From positions 1 to 53,868 of the forward strand of contig JAQXIY010000007.1 of NCBI GenBank assembly GCA_029008035.1: a stretch of 53,868 nucleotides of DNA, written 5' to 3'. The stretch's first letter is position 1. Every line of letters starts with the position of its first letter. The translations under genes and the position numbers were made by a program. Shown one piece after another: positions 30,688 to 38,604 of the stretch. The notes under the pieces were generated by a model. That model was not told where the DNA came from. It saw only the letters and a program-made list of their open reading frames with translations, and did not search any database. The stretch comes from Lachnospiraceae bacterium. Its GTDB lineage: Bacteria > Bacillota > Clostridia > Lachnospirales > Lachnospiraceae.

Positions 30688-30797
30688 ATATCTATTGGAC
30701 TCGCAGGAAAATCTTATGCTTATACAAAAAGTGTAAATGAATTATATCACCTGAAAGTAAGTGTTTCAATGAATATGTACTATTTTTCAAAATTCGA

Positions 30798-30822
30798 GCC
30801 ATTGGTATCCGTCACTATTGGC
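30798..30822. repeat. dispersed palindrome, copy 3
   Basis: GCCATTGG, TATCCGTCA, CTATTGGC: same 25-nt layout as the other copies with a changed arm. It lies between the Rpn gene and the type I toxin-antitoxin locus, in non-coding sequence. Confidence 0.75.
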
Positions 30823-30858
30823 GCATCGATTCTGTATCACAAATGATATGTTATATGG

Positions 30859-30887
30859 TTGACAGTTCATTCTAATGAAGTTATAAT
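30859..30887 (+). promoter_or_regulatory. consensus promoter of the antitoxin RNA
   Basis: Perfect TTGACA (30859-30864), 17-nt spacer, perfect TATAAT (30882-30887). No open reading frame follows, which fits a strong non-coding transcript starting near 30895. Confidence 0.8.
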
Positions 30888-30894
30888 ACTCGTA

Positions 30895-30987
30895 TAAGAA
30901 GGTGCTGCCAAATAGACGGTATGCCCTTAGTTGATTAATTCAAGAGAAGTAATCGAATCTTTGGGAGAGGCGATTACTTCTTTTTCT
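30895..30987 (+). ncRNA. putative antisense RNA antitoxin
   Basis: The RNA would start near 30895 and end at the U-tract after the stem GAAGTAATCG (30946-30955)/CGATTACTTC (30971-30980), about 92 nt. Its 3' end is complementary to the last codons and 3' untranslated part of the toxin mRNA, the layout of TxpA/RatA and Fst-type type I systems. Its 5' part (30899-30928, AGGTGCTGCC...ATGCCCTT) is nearly the same sequence as the 5' end of the toxin mRNA. The antitoxin role is inferred. Confidence 0.65.
30946..30987. terminator. bidirectional terminator shared by toxin and antitoxin RNAs
   Basis: A 10-bp perfect stem GAAGTAATCG/CGATTACTTC. On plus it is followed by TTTTTCTT. On minus the toxin transcript enters it at its own stop codon and leaves through TCTTGAATT. 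Sharing one terminator forces the convergent RNAs to overlap. Confidence 0.75.
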
Positions 30988-31069
30988 TATGTTCTTTTCC
31001 GTAGGCAACGCCTAATGAAAAGCAGGTCAATCCAAATGTCACAACGGACAAAAAATTAACCACGGACAT
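30974..31069 (-). CDS. holin-like type I toxin, 31 residues
   Basis: A 31-codon frame: one hydrophobic helix (about residues 3-24, SVVNFLSVVTFGLTCFSLGV) followed by the basic tail KEHKKKK. AAGGGGGTG lies 6 nt before the ATG at 31069; alternative ATGs at 31075 and 31087 overlap this site. Size, single helix and charged tail match membrane-acting type I toxins (TxpA/Fst/'putative holin-like toxin'). The mRNA has its own promoter at 31177-31205 and a roughly 100-nt leader. Antisense RNA from the other strand overlaps its end. Toxicity is inferred from form only. Confidence 0.72.
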   Translation of the reverse strand: MSVVNFLSVVTFGLTCFSLGVAYGKEHKKKK

Positions 31070-31140
31070 AAGCATCACCCCCTTCATATGTATTCTCTTT
31101 TTGAGAGTGCATTTCAGAGGGTTGCCCCTCTGTTAAAAAG

Positions 31141-31170
31141 GGCATAACCGCCTACCGCTTGGTAGCACCT
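31141..31170 (-). other. 5' motif of toxin mRNA, inverted copy of antitoxin 5' motif
   Basis: On the minus strand the toxin transcript starts at about 31170 with AGGTGCTACC, then a CTACC/GGTAG hairpin, then GGTTATGCCC. The antitoxin RNA starts with AGGTGCTGCC...GGTATGCCC (30899-30928, plus). As DNA the two form an inverted repeat about 240 bp apart; as RNA both molecules carry the same 5' end. Confidence 0.65.
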
Positions 31171-31176
31171 ATTGAC

Positions 31177-31205
31177 ATTGTATCACGATTGTTACTTTCG
31201 AGCAA
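31177..31205 (-). promoter_or_regulatory. promoter of the toxin mRNA
   Basis: Minus strand: -35 TTGCTC (31200-31205), 17-nt spacer, -10 TACAAT (31177-31182). It is weaker at -35 than the antitoxin promoter, as expected if antitoxin RNA is made in excess. Confidence 0.65.
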
Positions 31206-31242
31206 CAAAAAGTATCACGAATGACAAATTATTTGGATTTGA

Positions 31243-31313
31243 GCCATAAGGGACAGACATTGGTTCCATTGGTGACACACCGTCGAGCCATTAGTATCCG
31301 TCCCTAATGGCAC
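31243..31313 (+). repeat. dispersed palindrome, compound copy 4
   Basis: A degenerate half (GCCATAAGGGACAGAC, 31243-31258) is followed by a perfect palindrome at 31287-31311 with arms GCCATTAG and CTAATGGC around TATCCGTCC. It lies between the toxin promoter and the next terminator. The stretch 31070-31418 otherwise holds only the toxin leader and promoter. Confidence 0.8.
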
Positions 31314-31317
31314 AATG

Positions 31318-31347
31318 AAAAAGAGGCTGTGGATAACAGCCTCTTTT
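31318..31347 (-). terminator. terminator of the XXXLXXG-repeat gene
   Basis: Minus-strand hairpin with arms AAAAAGAGGCTGT and ACAGCCTCTTTTT around a 4-nt loop, followed by a T-rich tract, about 70 nt after the stop codon. Confidence 0.85.
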
Positions 31348-31418
31348 TGCTCACTTCAATATTGAACTAAATTATTTTTCCGGAAAAAATTTAATTTGAA
31401 ATATTTCTCTTTATGTAA

Positions 31419-32798
31419 TTAGTGGATAGGTGTAAATCCGTTAACCTTCTTTGCACCATCTACCAACTGACCAATACCATCGATCAATGCCGGAGCTGCA
31501 TCCTTCAACTGAGCTGCACCGTCTCTCAATGCCTGGCTGTTCTCCTTCAACTGCTGAGAACCATCAAATAACTGCTTGATACCGTCTGTCAAAGTAGGAA
31601 CGTTCTCATTCAACTGATCCATTCCAGCCTGTAACTTCTTAACGCCCTCTGCAAGACCATCCTTGCCGTTTACACCAGCGTTCAATGCCTTAACACCTTC
31701 GAACAAACCGCCATCAACCATACCCTGGCGAACAGTTCCCATTGTCTGATTAGCAACTGTAACTGCAACAGACTGGCCTGCTCCCAAAGCACCCTGAAGT
31801 GTAGCACCAGAGATTGTCTTTGCTAACAATGGAACTCCAGCTGCATTAACCTGTTCAATAATTCCATCAATGATACCATCTGCAGCACCTGTAGCTACTG
31901 CATTGATGTTGCTTGCAATACCTGCCTTTAACTCTGCGTTATTAGCCAAAACATTCTCAACATTTGCGTCAATGAACTGATTGAATGTCGTTGTTGGCGA
32001 TCCTGAAAGAGCTGTACCAAGTGTTGCACCACCAAGTGCTGGTATTGCTGTATTCCATGCAGCATCAACCTCATCTAATGATGCAAATGACATTCCGGTT
32101 GCGGAAATACCCTGATTGATTGTAGCCAAAATACCCGGCTTAACCTGTGTCTCTACTGCAATGCTCTGTACACCAGCTGAAACAACACCACTAAATGCTG
32201 CATTATCCAACAGACCGGTTGCTGCTGTCTCTTTGCCTGCTTCAAGCATTCCACCCAACTGAGCTGACAACTGCTGTGTAGCTGCTGCCTCGATAGCTGC
32301 TGTACCGGTTGGGTTGGTTGGGTCTGCAAAAGATGCCTGGATGGTTGCAGAAACTGTTGCAACCATAGCTGCCTGCTGCTCTGCAGTCAAACCTGCCTGC
32401 AATGTCTGATCCAAACTCTCAACACCTGCTGCCAATGACTTCATACCAGCTGCAAGGCTCTTGTCGCCAACGTTAACACCCTTGTTGAGTGCTACGGCAC
32501 CATCTGCCAACTGCTGAACACCGTCTGCCAATGTTGGAGCAGCATCATTCAACTGCTCAATACCATCTGCAACCTGATCAACACCATCGGTGTACTGATC
32601 TACACCATCTGACAACTGAGCTGTTCCATCCTCCAATGGAGAAACGGCCTCAGCCAATGTAACGGTACCATCAGACAAAGCCGATGTACCCTTGCCCATG
32701 ATAACCATGAATACTACAAGGCCAATGAGCAAAACGACAGCTATAATAGTAGGGATGAGCCATACTTTACTAGCTGACTTCTTAACTTCATTTTCCAT
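31419..32798 (-). CDS. membrane-anchored XXXLXXG heptad-repeat protein
   Basis: 459 residues. A basic N-terminus and a single membrane helix (about 12-34) are followed by heptads of the type LxxGxxQ/LxDGVxQ at 45-110 and again at about 375-450 (LTDGIKQLFDGSQQL, LRDGAAQLKDAAP), flanking an Ala/Gly-rich centre (about 150-360). These XXXLXXG repeats occur in YhgE/Pip-type proteins and in RND-like or phage-infection proteins; here they stand alone with no permease domain. A long extracellular coiled coil is likely. GGAGGAGG precedes the start. Function unknown. Confidence 0.75.
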   Translation of the reverse strand: MENEVKKSASKVWLIPTIIAVVLLIGLVVFMVIMGKGTSALSDGTVTLAEAVSPLEDGTAQLSDGVDQYTDGVDQVADGIEQLNDAAPTLADGVQQLADGAVALNKGVNVGDKSLAAGMKSLAAGVESLDQTLQAGLTAEQQAAMVATVSATIQASFADPTNPTGTAAIEAAATQQLSAQLGGMLEAGKETAATGLLDNAAFSGVVSAGVQSIAVETQVKPGILATINQGISATGMSFASLDEVDAAWNTAIPALGGATLGTALSGSPTTTFNQFIDANVENVLANNAELKAGIASNINAVATGAADGIIDGIIEQVNAAGVPLLAKTISGATLQGALGAGQSVAVTVANQTMGTVRQGMVDGGLFEGVKALNAGVNGKDGLAEGVKKLQAGMDQLNENVPTLTDGIKQLFDGSQQLKENSQALRDGAAQLKDAAPALIDGIGQLVDGAKKVNGFTPIH

Positions 32799-32837
32799 AA
32801 CTTATCCTCCTCCTCTAGTTCTATATGAAGTATCTCA

Positions 32838-32867
32838 ATTATATCCTAAAAACTATATTATTGTCTA
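32838..32867 (-). promoter_or_regulatory. promoter of the XXXLXXG-repeat gene
   Basis: Minus strand TAGACA (32862-32867), 18-nt spacer, TATAAT (32838-32843), 40 nt before the start codon. A separate plus-strand TATAAT at 32987-32992 probably serves the carboxylesterase; its -35 is weak. Confidence 0.6.
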
Positions 32868-33023
32868 CAGTTTTTTAGTTTTCCACAGTCAAATTAAAGA
32901 TTTCACAAAGTTTTTATACATTTTTTACAAAAAACACGCCTTTTCTTTGTGCACACCGTCGTGCTTTTGGGTATTATGTTTCATGCTATAATATAGTCAT
33001 TACAACAAGGGGAGGTTTTACCT

Positions 33024-34361
33024 ATGGAATCCATCATTTTAAATACAAAATGCGGCGCAATCCAAGGGTTGGATTGTGGAGGATATGTGAAGTTTTTAGG
33101 AGTAAGATACGCCACGGCAGAGCGCTTTGCCTATGCAACACCGGTAAAGAAATGGGAGGGCACCTATGATGCCACCCATCACGGAGATGTCTGTGTACAA
33201 AAAAGGGTTTGGTATGCCCACTTGGAGATTCCCGAGCGCCATTTTTACCATAAGGAATTTCGAGAAGGACAGGAATTCCACTACAGCGAAGACTGCCTGA
33301 ACTTAAATATCTATGCTCCAAAGGAGCCGGGGTGCTATCCGGTGGTTGTATTTATCCATGGAGGGGGCTTCGATTCCGGTTCCAATTACGACAGTGCCAT
33401 CGAGGGTGCTGCCCTGGCCAAAAAGGGTGTCGTTTATGTATCCATCAACTACCGCGTGGGGGTGTTCGGCTATTTTTCTCACGAAGCTATTGAGCAAACA
33501 TATGGACGAGACGGGAATTTGGGCTTAGACGATCAATTCACTGCCCTGACCTGGATCAAAGAGAATATTTCTGATTACTACGGCGATACCGATAATATCA
33601 CCGTGATGGGCCAGAGCGCCGGAGCCATCTCCATCCAGTTCCTTTGCCTCAGTGAAAAATGCAAGGGGCTATTCTCCCACGCCATTATGATGTCCGGAGC
33701 CGGACTTTTTCCAAGTTTCGCTCAACCAAAATCGGTGGAGAGCACACACGAGTATTGGCTTGATGTGATGAACACTGCTGGGGCAACGAGCTTTGAAGAA
33801 TTTCAGCAGATGGATGCTAAGAAGATTTTCGACGCCTTAGAGGATGTGAAGGCAAGGCGAAAGGATAACACCTACAACACCATGCCGGTGATTGACGGAT
33901 ATCATATTACGAAGCCGGTAGGCGAGCTGATGGAACATCCGTTACCAATCGATTATATGATTGGCTACACCAACAATGATATGTTTGCCTTCCTTATGTC
34001 AAAGATTGCCCACAAATATGCAAAGCACACACCTTCCTATCTCTACTACTTCGACATTGATGCCCCCGGAGGGGATAACAACGGTGCTTTCCACTCCTCA
34101 GACATTCGCTATGTATTTGGCACACTGAAAAACAGCCATCGCCCTTATGATGACAAGGACGAGGCTGTGTCTGAGATCATGATGGATTATATTGTACAAT
34201 TTGCCAAGACAGGAAATCCCAACAAGCCGGGACTTCCTCGTTGGGAACAAAGCAAGAGCAAGGCTCTGCACATTGTCCATGAGCCATCACAGATTACCAT
34301 GACACGGCCGGGTTCTCTGAAGCTGTTACACAACATGCTGACCAAGGGGGATCCGAAGTAA
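33024..34361 (+). CDS. type B carboxylesterase
   Basis: 445 residues of alpha/beta-hydrolase fold without a signal peptide. The oxyanion-hole HGGGFDSGS (about 112-120) and nucleophile elbow GQSAG (about 196-200) are clear, and GAFHSSDIRYVFG (about 355) gives the catalytic His. It hydrolyses carboxylic esters, with PnbA as the best-known relative; the natural substrate is unknown. Somewhat shorter than the usual 490-550 residues. GGGGAGG precedes the ATG. It converges with the FAD/Rieske gene, 10 nt apart. Confidence 0.9.
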   Translation: MESIILNTKCGAIQGLDCGGYVKFLGVRYATAERFAYATPVKKWEGTYDATHHGDVCVQKRVWYAHLEIPERHFYHKEFREGQEFHYSEDCLNLNIYAPKEPGCYPVVVFIHGGGFDSGSNYDSAIEGAALAKKGVVYVSINYRVGVFGYFSHEAIEQTYGRDGNLGLDDQFTALTWIKENISDYYGDTDNITVMGQSAGAISIQFLCLSEKCKGLFSHAIMMSGAGLFPSFAQPKSVESTHEYWLDVMNTAGATSFEEFQQMDAKKIFDALEDVKARRKDNTYNTMPVIDGYHITKPVGELMEHPLPIDYMIGYTNNDMFAFLMSKIAHKYAKHTPSYLYYFDIDAPGGDNNGAFHSSDIRYVFGTLKNSHRPYDDKDEAVSEIMMDYIVQFAKTGNPNKPGLPRWEQSKSKALHIVHEPSQITMTRPGSLKLLHNMLTKGDPK

Positions 34362-34371
34362 ATTCTTTCTA

Positions 34372-35709
34372 TTACATATCTTTATCATCACAGGCGGGAT
34401 TGTTAATCAACTTTCCCGCCTCTGTAAATCTAGAGCCATGACAGGCACAATCCCAGCTTCGCTCCTCTTCATTCCATTTTAGGGCACAGCCCATATGGGG
34501 GCAACGCTTCCCGGTTGGAGTGAGCAGATTGCAGATGGCTTCCAAGCCATTTAATGCCAGTTGGGGATGCAGCATAGAACGGCTTGGGTCAAACACTTCT
34601 GCATAAGGGGTGTCTTTTTTTAATATCTTATTGGTCAGGATTTCTGCCGCCACCATTGATGAGGTCATTCCCCATTTGTTAAATCCCGTTGCCACATAAA
34701 GCCCTTCCACATTTTTGGCATAGGGGCCAATATAAGGAATTCCATCCAGTGTAATACAGTCCTGGGCTGCCCAACGGCATGTTACCTCCGCTTTCGGATA
34801 ATGCTCTGCGGCAAAATTTTCCAGTTCCTGCCACTTTCCCCCGGACTTTCCCGTGCGATGGGCACCGCCCCCAAGAAGTAGCGTATCCTGATAATTTCGA
34901 AAAGAGAGACCTTTGTCATTCTCATCCACGTACATGCCGTTTAGTTGCAGGGCTTCTCTCTCCTTTGCATCCGTTGCCTGAAGGGCAATCACATAAGAAC
35001 GGTTCTGATACATTTTCAGAAAATATAAACCATGCTTATTGATAGCAGGAAAATGTGTGGCAATGATAATGTTGTCTGCAAATATGGTGCCCCGATTGGT
35101 GGCTGCCGTGTGCACACCAAACTCCCTGACCTTGGTGTGCTCCGCGATATTTAAGTTCTGAACTATGCGCTCCACAAATTTCAAGGGATGAAACTGAGCT
35201 TGTTCTTCAAACTTTACCGCGCCAACCGTATCAATAGGAAGAGATACATCATCCACAAAGATAGCCGGATGGCCCATCTTTTCCATAGCCTCCATCTCCC
35301 GCAACAATTTCTTGGGATGATCCACAGAATACACATAGGAATCCTGCAACTGAAAGTCACAGTCTATGGTTGCACACAATCTCTTGTATTCCTCCAGAGC
35401 ACTCTCATTGGCGTCATAATACATCCGAGCCAGTTCCACCCCATAGCGCTCCACAATATCCCCGTAAATAAGACGATGTTGGGATGTGATTTTGGCTGTG
35501 GTATTCATGGTCATGCCCCCACAGATTTCATCTGCCTCCACCAAAAGATAGTCCACCCCGGCCTGTTGCATTTTGTAGGCGCAGAGAATTCCCGCCAGAC
35601 CTCCGCCTACAATGAGGACATCGTACTTTTGATTTGCCTTTTTACTCTTATTACTGGAAAAACTCCCAAAGGATGGGAGTTTTTGCGTTTTTTGCCAGAT
35701 TGATTCCAT
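34372..35709 (-). CDS. FAD-dependent oxidoreductase with C-terminal Rieske domain
   Basis: 445 residues. The DAO-type FAD fold begins at DVLIVGGGLAGILCAY (about 29-44), with the GG motif CGGMTMNTTAKIT and a C-terminal YVATGFNKWGMT FAD contact. A Rieske [2Fe-2S] domain follows at about 395-445: CPHMGC and CACHGSRF supply the two Cys and two His. Such fusions feed electrons from an amine or amino acid-like substrate through an iron-sulphur site, but the substrate here is unknown. No membrane segment. It follows the cbiMQO genes by about 45 nt on the same strand. Confidence 0.88.
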   Translation of the reverse strand: MESIWQKTQKLPSFGSFSSNKSKKANQKYDVLIVGGGLAGILCAYKMQQAGVDYLLVEADEICGGMTMNTTAKITSQHRLIYGDIVERYGVELARMYYDANESALEEYKRLCATIDCDFQLQDSYVYSVDHPKKLLREMEAMEKMGHPAIFVDDVSLPIDTVGAVKFEEQAQFHPLKFVERIVQNLNIAEHTKVREFGVHTAATNRGTIFADNIIIATHFPAINKHGLYFLKMYQNRSYVIALQATDAKEREALQLNGMYVDENDKGLSFRNYQDTLLLGGGAHRTGKSGGKWQELENFAAEHYPKAEVTCRWAAQDCITLDGIPYIGPYAKNVEGLYVATGFNKWGMTSSMVAAEILTNKILKKDTPYAEVFDPSRSMLHPQLALNGLEAICNLLTPTGKRCPHMGCALKWNEEERSWDCACHGSRFTEAGKLINNPACDDKDM

Positions 35710-35753
35710 AACGTTTCACCACCTGGTGATACTATGTGTAATTTTACTTTTCA

Positions 35754-36506
35754 TTATACATTTTCATAATAATAACGAAGCGGAAGTTCCAACCCATGGC
35801 TTTCCAACAGCTTTTTGTCACAGAGAATCTCTTTGGTTGGGCCGTCCGCTACAATGGTACCCTGCCACATAAGAATAGTTCTTTCACATGTGTCTAAGAT
35901 AAAGTCCAAATCGTGGGAGGCAATCAGCTTCATGGGCTCCATCTCATTTAAAAGATTGATGAGATGGCGACGGTTTCTTGGGTCCAATGCCACAGAAGGC
36001 TCGTCCATCAAAACAATATCCGGCTCTAGCGCCAGAATGGTTGCGATGGATGCCAACTTCTTCTCTCCACCGGAGAGCTTGTAGATATGCTTATCTCGAA
36101 GTTCTTCGATATGAGTCAGGCGCAGTGCCTCCTGCACCCTCTCTTCTACTTCCTCCTCAGAGAGGCCGTAATTTCTGGGGCCAAATGCCACATCCTCCTC
36201 CACGGTAGTCATAAAGAGTTGGTTGTCCGAGTCCTGAAACACATAGCCAATATGCTCTCTGATGTGATTGAGGTTCTCCTTATTCATGGGATGATGGGCA
36301 ACGGACAAGGTGCCGGTGTACCCCAAATTCAGTCCCACCAAAAGTTTTAAGAAGGTGGATTTGCCCACCCCGTTGGCTCCGATGAGGCCAATGCTCTCCC
36401 CGTGCTTCGCATCCATGGAAATGTGCTTTAGCACCGGGACATCCTTCTCGTAAGCATAGGATAAATCTTCGATATGTAATACTTCTTTTTCTGTTCCTGT
36501 CTTCAT
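35754..36506 (-). CDS. cbiO: cobalt/nickel ECF transporter ATPase
   Basis: 250-residue ABC ATPase: Walker A GANGVGKST (about 40), Q-loop VFQDSDNQLF, signature LSGGEKK, Walker B VLMDEPSVALDP and H-loop SHD. It powers uptake of cobalt or nickel with CbiQ and CbiM, encoded immediately upstream. The stop of cbiQ lies 1 nt before its start. Metal choice cannot be told from the ATPase. Confidence 0.93.
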   Translation of the reverse strand: MKTGTEKEVLHIEDLSYAYEKDVPVLKHISMDAKHGESIGLIGANGVGKSTFLKLLVGLNLGYTGTLSVAHHPMNKENLNHIREHIGYVFQDSDNQLFMTTVEEDVAFGPRNYGLSEEEVEERVQEALRLTHIEELRDKHIYKLSGGEKKLASIATILALEPDIVLMDEPSVALDPRNRRHLINLLNEMEPMKLIASHDLDFILDTCERTILMWQGTIVADGPTKEILCDKKLLESHGLELPLRYYYENV

Positions 36507-36507
36507 A

Positions 36508-37278
36508 TTAAAATCCTTTTCGTATCACCACAAATGCCACCAACCAGACTGTCAAAAGCAAAAAGTCAGGGGCAGTGAGTTTTCTCTTTTTACCATAGGA
36601 AAATTCTCCCCGGTAGCCTCGCAGGGTCATGCTCTCGTATACTACCTGGGCCCGCTCCATACTGCGGATGAGCCACTGTCCCACCAGAGGCCCCCATGCC
36701 TTGTAATGAATACCCTTCTGGGATGGTGCCCTAAGCTGATATGCTGTCATAATGCGCTCCGCCTCCTGACCTAAGATATAGATGTAGCGGTCAATCAGCA
36801 GTATCACGGTGACCAGAATCTTGGGCATATGAAGTCTGCGCAGGGCAAAACAAATATCCTCAATGGTGGTGGTGGCAATCAGCAGATAGGCAGATAATAC
36901 TGCGTATAATCCCTTCAACATCAAGGTAATCATCGATATCACTCCGCCGGTTAAGGTGATGTTTCCCAATTCCATCACCACTTCTCTATCCATAAAAGGG
37001 TTAAAGATTCCCACTGCCATTACAATGGGCAAAATCAAACGCATACGATAAATGGCATCCTTGAGGGAAAGGTCTGCAAAGTTAAACATCATAAAGGGAT
37101 ATACCGCAAGCATCACCATAGTGGACAATTGGTATTTGTGACAAGACACCACAAATATAATGTAGACAACAGTTAAACACAATTTGACCAGTGGGTGACG
37201 TCGATTCATCCACTGGTCTCGCTGTTGTAAGGTATTTAATTTGTCGATTTCTCTTAATTGTTTCTCGATACCTGACAT
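36508..37278 (-). CDS. cbiQ: cobalt/nickel ECF transporter membrane subunit
   Basis: 256 residues with about five membrane helices and the conserved cytoplasmic coupling region EAERIMTAYQLRAP and MTLRGYRGEF that docks on the CbiO ATPase. It starts 11 nt after cbiM and ends against cbiO. Confidence 0.92.
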   Translation of the reverse strand: MSGIEKQLREIDKLNTLQQRDQWMNRRHPLVKLCLTVVYIIFVVSCHKYQLSTMVMLAVYPFMMFNFADLSLKDAIYRMRLILPIVMAVGIFNPFMDREVVMELGNITLTGGVISMITLMLKGLYAVLSAYLLIATTTIEDICFALRRLHMPKILVTVILLIDRYIYILGQEAERIMTAYQLRAPSQKGIHYKAWGPLVGQWLIRSMERAQVVYESMTLRGYRGEFSYGKKRKLTAPDFLLLTVWLVAFVVIRKGF

Positions 37279-37289
37279 ATGATGTAATA

Positions 37290-38291
37290 TTACTCGCTTT
37301 TTGTTTTCTTTGCTCCAAGGCGTACCAGATAACTGATGCCTACCATCAGAGCTACTACGATGATTCCTCCCACAAGGCCGGATACGGATGTTCCGGCTAC
37401 CGCCTCAGAATTCTTAAAGGCATAATCAGGCAAGAAGGATGTTGCGCTCTGAATGGAATTCATAACGTCATAGATACCACCGGTTGCTTCAAGTTCTGCC
37501 GTGCCGGCAACATTTTCCATAGACCACTCCAGACCATCAGGAAATGCTGATGCGAATAAGGAAACTACTCCTGCAAAAACGGCAGCAACTACAGCAAGAA
37601 TTGTAATTGTTGCCTTTGTGGAAAGTTTGCCTTCCTTGGTATCAGACGAACCAACACCCCAGAGGAACTCCGGTCTTGCCTCATAGATAAACACCAGTAC
37701 GGCTGCTGTAATCAATCCTTCCACTGCCCCGATTGCCAAGTGAATTGGCTGCATCGTTGCCACAAAGATACCAAATGGCAATTCCGTGATACCGGATGCC
37801 AAAGTCTCAAGGGTAACAGAGAAAGCTCCTAGCTGAAGAGTCAACACACATCCCAATACGGAAGCTGCAATAATCTTGGCTTTGCCGGCCCCTTTTTTCA
37901 TCATTGGACGCCAGATGAGCATAGAGCCTATAAAGCATCCATAGAATGCCATATTCCAAATGTTAGCCCCCAATGCCAATAATCCGCCGTCGGCAAAGAA
38001 CAGTCCCTGTATCAGTAACACTCCTATCATAGTTAAGAATCCTGCGTAAGGTCCCAACAATGCAGAAAGCAACATGCCTCCACAAAGATGTCCTGATGAA
38101 CCTGTACCGGGAATGGTGAAATTCAGCATCTGTGTTGCAAACACAAAAGCCCCCATTACACCCATCACCGGAACTTTCTTATTGTCGTCCTCTTCTCTAA
38201 TCTTCTTAATTGAATATGCTGCCACACCTGCCGAAGCCACATACATAGTTCCTGCCACTGCCGGTGAGAGCAACGCGTCTGCCATATGCAT
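37290..38291 (-). CDS. cbiM: cobalt/nickel ECF substrate-binding subunit, CbiM fused to a CbiN/PDGLE-like tail
   Basis: 333 residues. The N-terminus MHMADALLSPAVAGTMY is the metal-binding start of CbiM/NikM, in which His2 and the N-terminal amine ligate the ion. Helices follow to about 210, then a second part (about 230-330) with FPDGLEWSMENVAG, the PDGLE motif of CbiN-like auxiliary proteins, and a last membrane helix. Separate cbiN is absent, in agreement with the fusion. GGAGG lies 9 nt before the ATG. A 144-nt structured element sits 30 nt upstream. Confidence 0.93.
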   Translation of the reverse strand: MHMADALLSPAVAGTMYVASAGVAAYSIKKIREEDDNKKVPVMGVMGAFVFATQMLNFTIPGTGSSGHLCGGMLLSALLGPYAGFLTMIGVLLIQGLFFADGGLLALGANIWNMAFYGCFIGSMLIWRPMMKKGAGKAKIIAASVLGCVLTLQLGAFSVTLETLASGITELPFGIFVATMQPIHLAIGAVEGLITAAVLVFIYEARPEFLWGVGSSDTKEGKLSTKATITILAVVAAVFAGVVSLFASAFPDGLEWSMENVAGTAELEATGGIYDVMNSIQSATSFLPDYAFKNSEAVAGTSVSGLVGGIIVVALMVGISYLVRLGAKKTKSE

Positions 38292-38320
38292 TATTATTTT
38301 CCTCCCTCAATATATCTGCC

Positions 38321-38464
38321 GTGGTGTAGACAAACATATATCACAGCATGGGCACGCTTGCGCTACCCGGACGCCGGTAGCGGTACTAACCCGCTGCTTT
38401 GCGCACCGGCTAAGCACCGACCGCGCCGGAAGTACCCCAGCCGTGATAATGTTTCCTACACCAC
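38321..38464 (-). promoter_or_regulatory. GC-rich structured leader element upstream of cbiM, candidate riboswitch or mobile hairpin
   Basis: A perfect 9-bp outer pair (GTGGTGTAG 38321-38329 with CTACACCAC 38456-38464) continues inward through AAACAT/ATGTTT-type and ATATCAC/GTGATAAT pairings. The interior is GC-rich in an otherwise AT-rich gap, with a perfect GCTACC/GGTAGC hairpin (38362-38381) and GGTACT/AGTACC arms (38382-38387 with 38431-38436) enclosing more CCGG/CGCC pairing. I could not match cobalamin box or NiCo riboswitch motifs. The rest of the 38292-38604 gap holds the cbiM leader, a possible promoter and a small CCCCTAGGGG palindrome. Confidence 0.6.
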
Positions 38465-38604
38465 TGTGTTAGATTTGAAAATGATAGATTGCGATTATGC
38501 ACCTCAATCATCGTAAAATACTTGGAATTCCATTTCGTACTTTACTATAGCAGAGGAAAATAGTGGCACACAAGCCCCCCTAGGGGTTAAATTTTCAAAA
38601 AAGG

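Noticed and set aside
29853-31313. Classical insertion sequence
   Set aside because: Repeats bracket the Rpn gene, but no transposase of a known IS family, no terminal inverted repeat pair with target duplication and no second copy of the cargo are visible.
38321-38464. Cobalamin riboswitch upstream of cbiM
   Set aside because: Location fits, but I could not find the conserved cobalamin box or core on the minus strand. Left as an unassigned structured element.
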